From Candidatus Woesearchaeota archaeon (GTDB taxonomy: Archaea; Nanobdellota; Nanobdellia; Woesearchaeales; JAUUYB01), in NCBI GenBank assembly GCA_030590605.1, contig JAUUYB010000001.1, positions 1 to 23,893 on the forward strand: a stretch of DNA of 23,893 nt. Reading direction: 5' to 3'. Shown one piece after another: positions 21,221 through 23,893 of the stretch; positions within the stretch are counted from its first letter, which is position 1; each line of letters starts with the position of its first letter. Position numbers and translations under genes: made by a program. The notes below the pieces were generated by a model, which was not told the DNA's origin, did no database searches, and saw nothing but the letters and a program-made list of their open reading frames with translations.

Positions 21221-22464
21221 TTCGCATATGTAAATTTCTCGATCTTTCCATTTTTTGTTCCGATGATTATTGAATCATCTTGGGAATCTGCTCCGATCAC
21301 CATACCTTCTGTCTTGACCTCAAATATTTTTTTCGCAGAGAAATCACCCACTTGACTCGAGATGACTTCATTATAATGCCCTGTCTGTTGTGTGACAGAA
21401 GCGATTCCTGGCATGTAATTCAGGTCATATATCCCTTCTGCATCAAGTATGTAGAGGGTTGAATCATAGGATCCGACAACGACTTCCATCTTGCCGTCCT
21501 TGTTGATGTCCATTACGATGGGAGAGCTTACTATCCAGAAATCTGCCTCAAAATCCCATATCTTGTTCCCGTTGTAGGAGAGGCAGTAGACTTTGTCATC
21601 TGAGCATCCGAAAAGGATCTCGAGCCTGCCATCGTTGTTGATGTCAGCGACAGTGGCTTCAGAGGATATACTTCCTTCTGTCTTGAAAGTCCATTTGAGC
21701 GCACCGTCTTCATCGAATACATATAGGTTGCCATCTTCTGATCCTACCAATACTTCAAGCAGCCCGTCTCTTGTGATATCAGCGACTGCGGGTCTGGCAG
21801 TGATCTTTCCTCCTGTCTTGTATTCCCAGAGTGGGTCTAGTTCTTTGTTGAGCGCATATATGTATCCATCATTTGAACCGAAGAGGATGACATCGTGTGT
21901 GGGCATGATTCCAGGAGATGATTCGATGCCTGATCTTGCCTTGAACTCCCCCAGTTTGTTCCCTTTCCTATCTAGGACATAAAGGCTTCCGTCTGTCGAA
22001 CCGAATATGATCTCGTTCTCATAGTTCCTATTGATATCCCAGATGAGGGGGGTAGTTCGGACAACATTTCTCGTCTTGAAACGCCATTTCATCTTACCGC
22101 TGAAGTCAAGGCAGTAGAGATGGCAGTCATCTGAGCCGAAAAGGATAAGTGGTTTCTCACTGTTAGAAGGGTGGTAGACGGCAGGAGACGCCATGATCCC
22201 GGTCGCTGCCTCGTTTTCGAGGAATATCTTTTCAGTCTCTGTTGCAGAGTTCTTGATGGTATATATCCATATGACATCAGAATTATCGTTAAGGAGGACT
22301 AGTCTCCCGTCTTTTGTGCCGAATATCACGTAGTGTTTGTTTTCGAAGGTGCATGTGATTGGAGCTCCAATTATCTCAGAATCAGTCCTATAGACCCAAT
22401 CCTTGCTTATGAACCCCTCTTTTTTCCCTTGAAGTAGTTTCAAGGTATTACTGAAAAAACCCAT
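21217..22464 (-). CDS. Cytoplasmic eight-bladed PQQ-like beta-propeller with calcium-type loops
   Basis: 415 aa. At least eight repeats of the PQQ-propeller motif can be read (FGTKDGRLVLL, FGSDDCHLYCLD, FGSTDGSLYVLD, FGSNDGYIYALN, VGSEDGNLYVFD, FGCSDDKVYCLS, VGSYDSTLYILD, IGTKNGKIEKF), each paired with a W(R/E/T)F(K)T-type strand. Blades 5-7 are preceded by DITRDG, DINNDG and DINKDG, the DxNxDG loop of FG-GAP or dockerin-type calcium sites. No signal peptide or membrane segment is present, although many such propellers are secreted. It is the first gene of an operon with the KaiC-like ATPase and DUF835 protein, so a scaffold or ligand sensor for that ATPase is a reasonable inference. Confidence 0.9.
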   Translation of the reverse strand: MGFFSNTLKLLQGKKEGFISKDWVYRTDSEIIGAPITCTFENKHYVIFGTKDGRLVLLNDNSDVIWIYTIKNSATETEKIFLENEAATGIMASPAVYHPSNSEKPLILFGSDDCHLYCLDFSGKMKWRFKTRNVVRTTPLIWDINRNYENEIIFGSTDGSLYVLDRKGNKLGEFKARSGIESSPGIMPTHDVILFGSNDGYIYALNKELDPLWEYKTGGKITARPAVADITRDGLLEVLVGSEDGNLYVFDEDGALKWTFKTEGSISSEATVADINNDGRLEILFGCSDDKVYCLSYNGNKIWDFEADFWIVSSPIVMDINKDGKMEVVVGSYDSTLYILDAEGIYDLNYMPGIASVTQQTGHYNEVISSQVGDFSAKKIFEVKTEGMVIGADSQDDSIIIGTKNGKIEKFTYAK

Positions 22465-22495
22465 ATCCCTTCAGGTCGAAAAAGGGCGGAGAACG

Positions 22496-22503
22496 TATTT
22501 AAA
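22496..22503 (-). promoter_or_regulatory. TATA box of the propeller-KaiC-DUF835 operon
   Basis: Minus-strand TTTAAATA with GAAACT upstream as BRE. It predicts a start near 22473 and a leader of about nine bases before ATG 22464. No second promoter is seen before the two downstream genes. Confidence 0.6.
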
Positions 22504-22516
22504 AGTTTCTATTTGT

Positions 22517-22642
22517 ATCAGCTAATCAGAAAATGTACAGAAATATGCCATTTTGGGTTCATTTGGAGAATCGGAGAACTCTATCGATGTATGATTGAGG
22601 TCCAACGTACCCAAAATGGGAAGCATTTTCTGCTTAGCTGAT
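22517..22642. repeat. 126-bp near-palindromic element between two divergent promoters
   Basis: ATCAGCTAATCAGAAAATG (22517-22535) faces CATTTTCTGCTTAGCTGAT (22624-22642), 18 of 19 positions complementary. Inside it CCATTTTGGGT (22548-22558) and ACCCAAAATGG (22609-22619) are perfect, then TTGGA/TCCAA (22563-22567, 22601-22605). As RNA it would be a long rod with internal loops; as DNA it looks like a small terminal-inverted-repeat element. No flanking target duplication is obvious. It fits exactly between the TATA box of the propeller operon and that of the DUF192 gene. Confidence 0.75.
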
Positions 22643-22649
22643 GAAAACC

Positions 22650-22657
22650 TTATTATA
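22650..22657 (+). promoter_or_regulatory. TATA box of the DUF192 gene
   Basis: TTATTATA is centred 26.5 bp before ATG 22680, so the in-frame ATGs at 22641 and 22665 lie upstream of the predicted transcript start. Confidence 0.6.
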
Positions 22658-22679
22658 TCCCTTAATGAACGTAGATAGG

Positions 22680-23021
22680 ATGATTGTCAATAAGACCCGA
22701 GACAAAGTGATAACAGATGGTGAAAAGATATGCTCGACTCTCTGGTCTAAGGCCCTCGGGCTGATGTTCCAGAGGAATGTGACGACTCCTCTTGTGTTTA
22801 CATTCTCTTCTATGCGGAAGATCCCTTTGCATATGATGTTCGTGTTCACACCTATAGATGTCCTCTGGCTTGATTCAAAGCGAAAAGTTGTTGAGATGAA
22901 GGAAGGTTTCAGGCCTTTCAGTTATTATTCTCCTGCTAAGACTGCTCAATATGTGATTGAGCTAAGATCGTCTACCATCCATGAACAAGGTGTGAAAGTA
23001 GGGGATGAGATCGAATTCTAG
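22680..23021 (+). CDS. DUF192-family protein
   Basis: 113 aa from the ATG at 22680. The DUF192 pattern is clear: STLWSKALGLMFQRN (the family's 'ARGLM-R' block), MRKIPLHMMFVFTPIDVLWLDSKRKVVEM (the core H-MF-M-P-D-hhD block), FRPFSYYSPAKTAQYVIEL and the final VKVGDEIEF. Most members are secreted small beta-barrel proteins of unknown function. This one shows no signal peptide when the promoter-supported start is used. Its stop shares CTAG (23018-23021) with the stop of the convergent VTT-domain gene. Confidence 0.9.
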   Translation: MIVNKTRDKVITDGEKICSTLWSKALGLMFQRNVTTPLVFTFSSMRKIPLHMMFVFTPIDVLWLDSKRKVVEMKEGFRPFSYYSPAKTAQYVIELRSSTIHEQGVKVGDEIEF

Positions 23022-23788
23022 CCGAAGAATCTGGCGACAAGATATGTTTTTCCAAAGATGAGCAAGAGGAACTTGAGGATCTTGCCTGAGAGAGAGTACC
23101 ATAAAAATTTCCTGAATGGGTATCTTGCTGCTCCGTATACGAGTGAAGCAGGTTCTATCGGAAAGATGACTACATTGCCTAAGAATAATATCAACCCTCC
23201 ATATTTGAGGACGAGTTTATGGAATGTTTCGAATTTGTTCTTCATGAAATACCTGAGGATGCTTTTCCCGAGGATCCTTCCTGTGATATAGTTGAAGATC
23301 AGGCCGAAGAGGTTCCCGATTATTACTATTAAGACGACTGCGTAAGTCGGATGATCTAATGTGGAATAGAATAAGAATATGAGCTCTATAGGCAGGAATA
23401 TGAAGAATAATGAGCTGAGGAAAGAGTAATAGAACAGTCCGAGCAGTGTCTTGCTGATGATCTGCGTCTGGACATGGGAGTATGCTCCCCAAAGAAGAGG
23501 ATATTGTTGGATGAATTCGAGGATCAAAGCGCGGAATATGAACCAGGATAAGATGAGTATGATAAGGACAAGTATTTTGATCCTGTATTTCTTCCATTGT
23601 TTGTAGAAGAAATCCCTCAACTTAGACTGGGGAGGGACTGGTTTTTTGGGAGTTGTCGAGGTAGGGTGGGATGGTTTGTGGGGCGGATGCGAGGCGGGTT
23701 TATGGATAGGGGTATGGACTGGTTTGTGAGGCGTAGTTGGATGATAGACAGGACGATGGACTGGGTTCGTCTTGGAAGGCAGGACCAT
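23018..23788 (-). CDS. VTT/SNARE-associated (DedA-like) membrane protein with a His/Pro-rich N-terminal tail
   Basis: 256 aa. Residues 1-55 are a low-complexity, proline- and histidine-rich tail with repeated HKP units (about TPHKPVHTPIHKPASHPPHK), ending in a basic KQWKKYRIK stop. Four to five membrane segments follow. The VTT-domain core is recognisable: GNLFGLIFNYITGRILGK, then GGLILFLGNVVIFPIEPASLVYGAARYPFRKFLWYSLSGKILKFLLL. DedA/VTT proteins are lipid scramblases or flippases in bacteria and eukaryotes, so phospholipid or polyprenyl-phosphate translocation is the family expectation. The tail would face the cytoplasm and could bind metal, which is inference. The TATA box at 23811-23818 predicts a leaderless mRNA. 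Confidence 0.87.
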   Translation of the reverse strand: MVLPSKTNPVHRPVYHPTTPHKPVHTPIHKPASHPPHKPSHPTSTTPKKPVPPQSKLRDFFYKQWKKYRIKILVLIILILSWFIFRALILEFIQQYPLLWGAYSHVQTQIISKTLLGLFYYSFLSSLFFIFLPIELIFLFYSTLDHPTYAVVLIVIIGNLFGLIFNYITGRILGKSILRYFMKNKFETFHKLVLKYGGLILFLGNVVIFPIEPASLVYGAARYPFRKFLWYSLSGKILKFLLLIFGKTYLVARFFG

Positions 23789-23810
23789 ATCTGATTCCTA
23801 GGCTTATGCT

Positions 23811-23818
23811 TATTTAAG
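23811..23818 (-). promoter_or_regulatory. TATA box of the VTT-domain gene
   Basis: Minus-strand CTTAAATA is centred 26.5 bp before ATG 23788. Another AT-rich TTTATAAA follows at 23820-23827, which could serve this gene or a plus-strand gene beyond the window. Confidence 0.55.
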
Positions 23819-23893
23819 TTTTTATAAACAATAATTTTAAAAATGGGCAGATAATCCTTCAGATAGCAAGGGGACATAGTATAACCTGGCTAG

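Overview
The window reads as a compact archaeal chromosome segment, most like a mesophilic DPANN-type archaeon (Woesearchaeota or relatives). The exact taxon is an inference I cannot confirm. The evidence is a Taw1 (4-demethylwyosine synthase) gene, an archaeal-type topoisomerase I, a COG1750-type membrane Ser/Lys protease, a DUF835 protein, an Lrp/AsnC regulator and archaeal BRE/TATA promoters. At least ten genes have a TATA box centred 26-27 bp before the start codon, which is the layout of leaderless mRNAs. Genes are arranged mostly as divergent pairs whose 3' ends meet convergently with overlaps of a few bases.

Layout. 1-1503: tail of an unidentified + strand gene, then a glycosyltransferase/methyltransferase fusion (-). 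1628-3180: taw1 (+) convergent with a metallophosphoesterase (-), sharing a CTAG stop. 3181-3385: a relic of a duplicated VWA-gene 3' end plus inverted repeats. 3386-5654: MoxR/ChlI-type AAA+ ATPase and VWA protein (-), possibly joined by a prfB-like +1 frameshift. 5690-6691: an O-methyltransferase (+). 6695-8338: UbiB/ABC1 kinase (-), divergent from topA (8440-10731, +). 10837-12543: membrane-anchored S16/S18-like protease (+). 12544-12925: gene-free, with a strong candidate for a small minus-strand RNA built of two GNRA-capped hairpins. 12926-14532: a PLD lipoprotein and a nucleotidyltransferase-fold protein (+). 14522-15274: an unknown coiled-coil protein (-). 15422-18449: PfkB (adenosine?) kinase, Lrp regulator and ahcY. 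18450-18711: a cluster of RNA-like hairpins. 18712-19902: histidine phosphatase and a polytopic membrane protein (+). 19908-22464: a tightly overlapping operon (-) of beta-propeller, KaiC-like ATPase and DUF835 protein. 22517-22642: a long near-palindromic element between two promoters. 22680-23788: DUF192 protein (+) and a VTT-domain membrane protein (-).

Functional links. Two methyltransferases and Taw1 use SAM. AhcY splits the by-product SAH to adenosine and homocysteine, and the nearby PfkB kinase resembles adenosine kinases that would remove the adenosine. The Lrp regulator between them is flanked by inverted repeats that look like operators. The propeller-KaiC-DUF835 operon looks like an uncharacterised cytoplasmic signalling or switch module. 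No rRNA, tRNA, CRISPR array or insertion-sequence transposase was seen.
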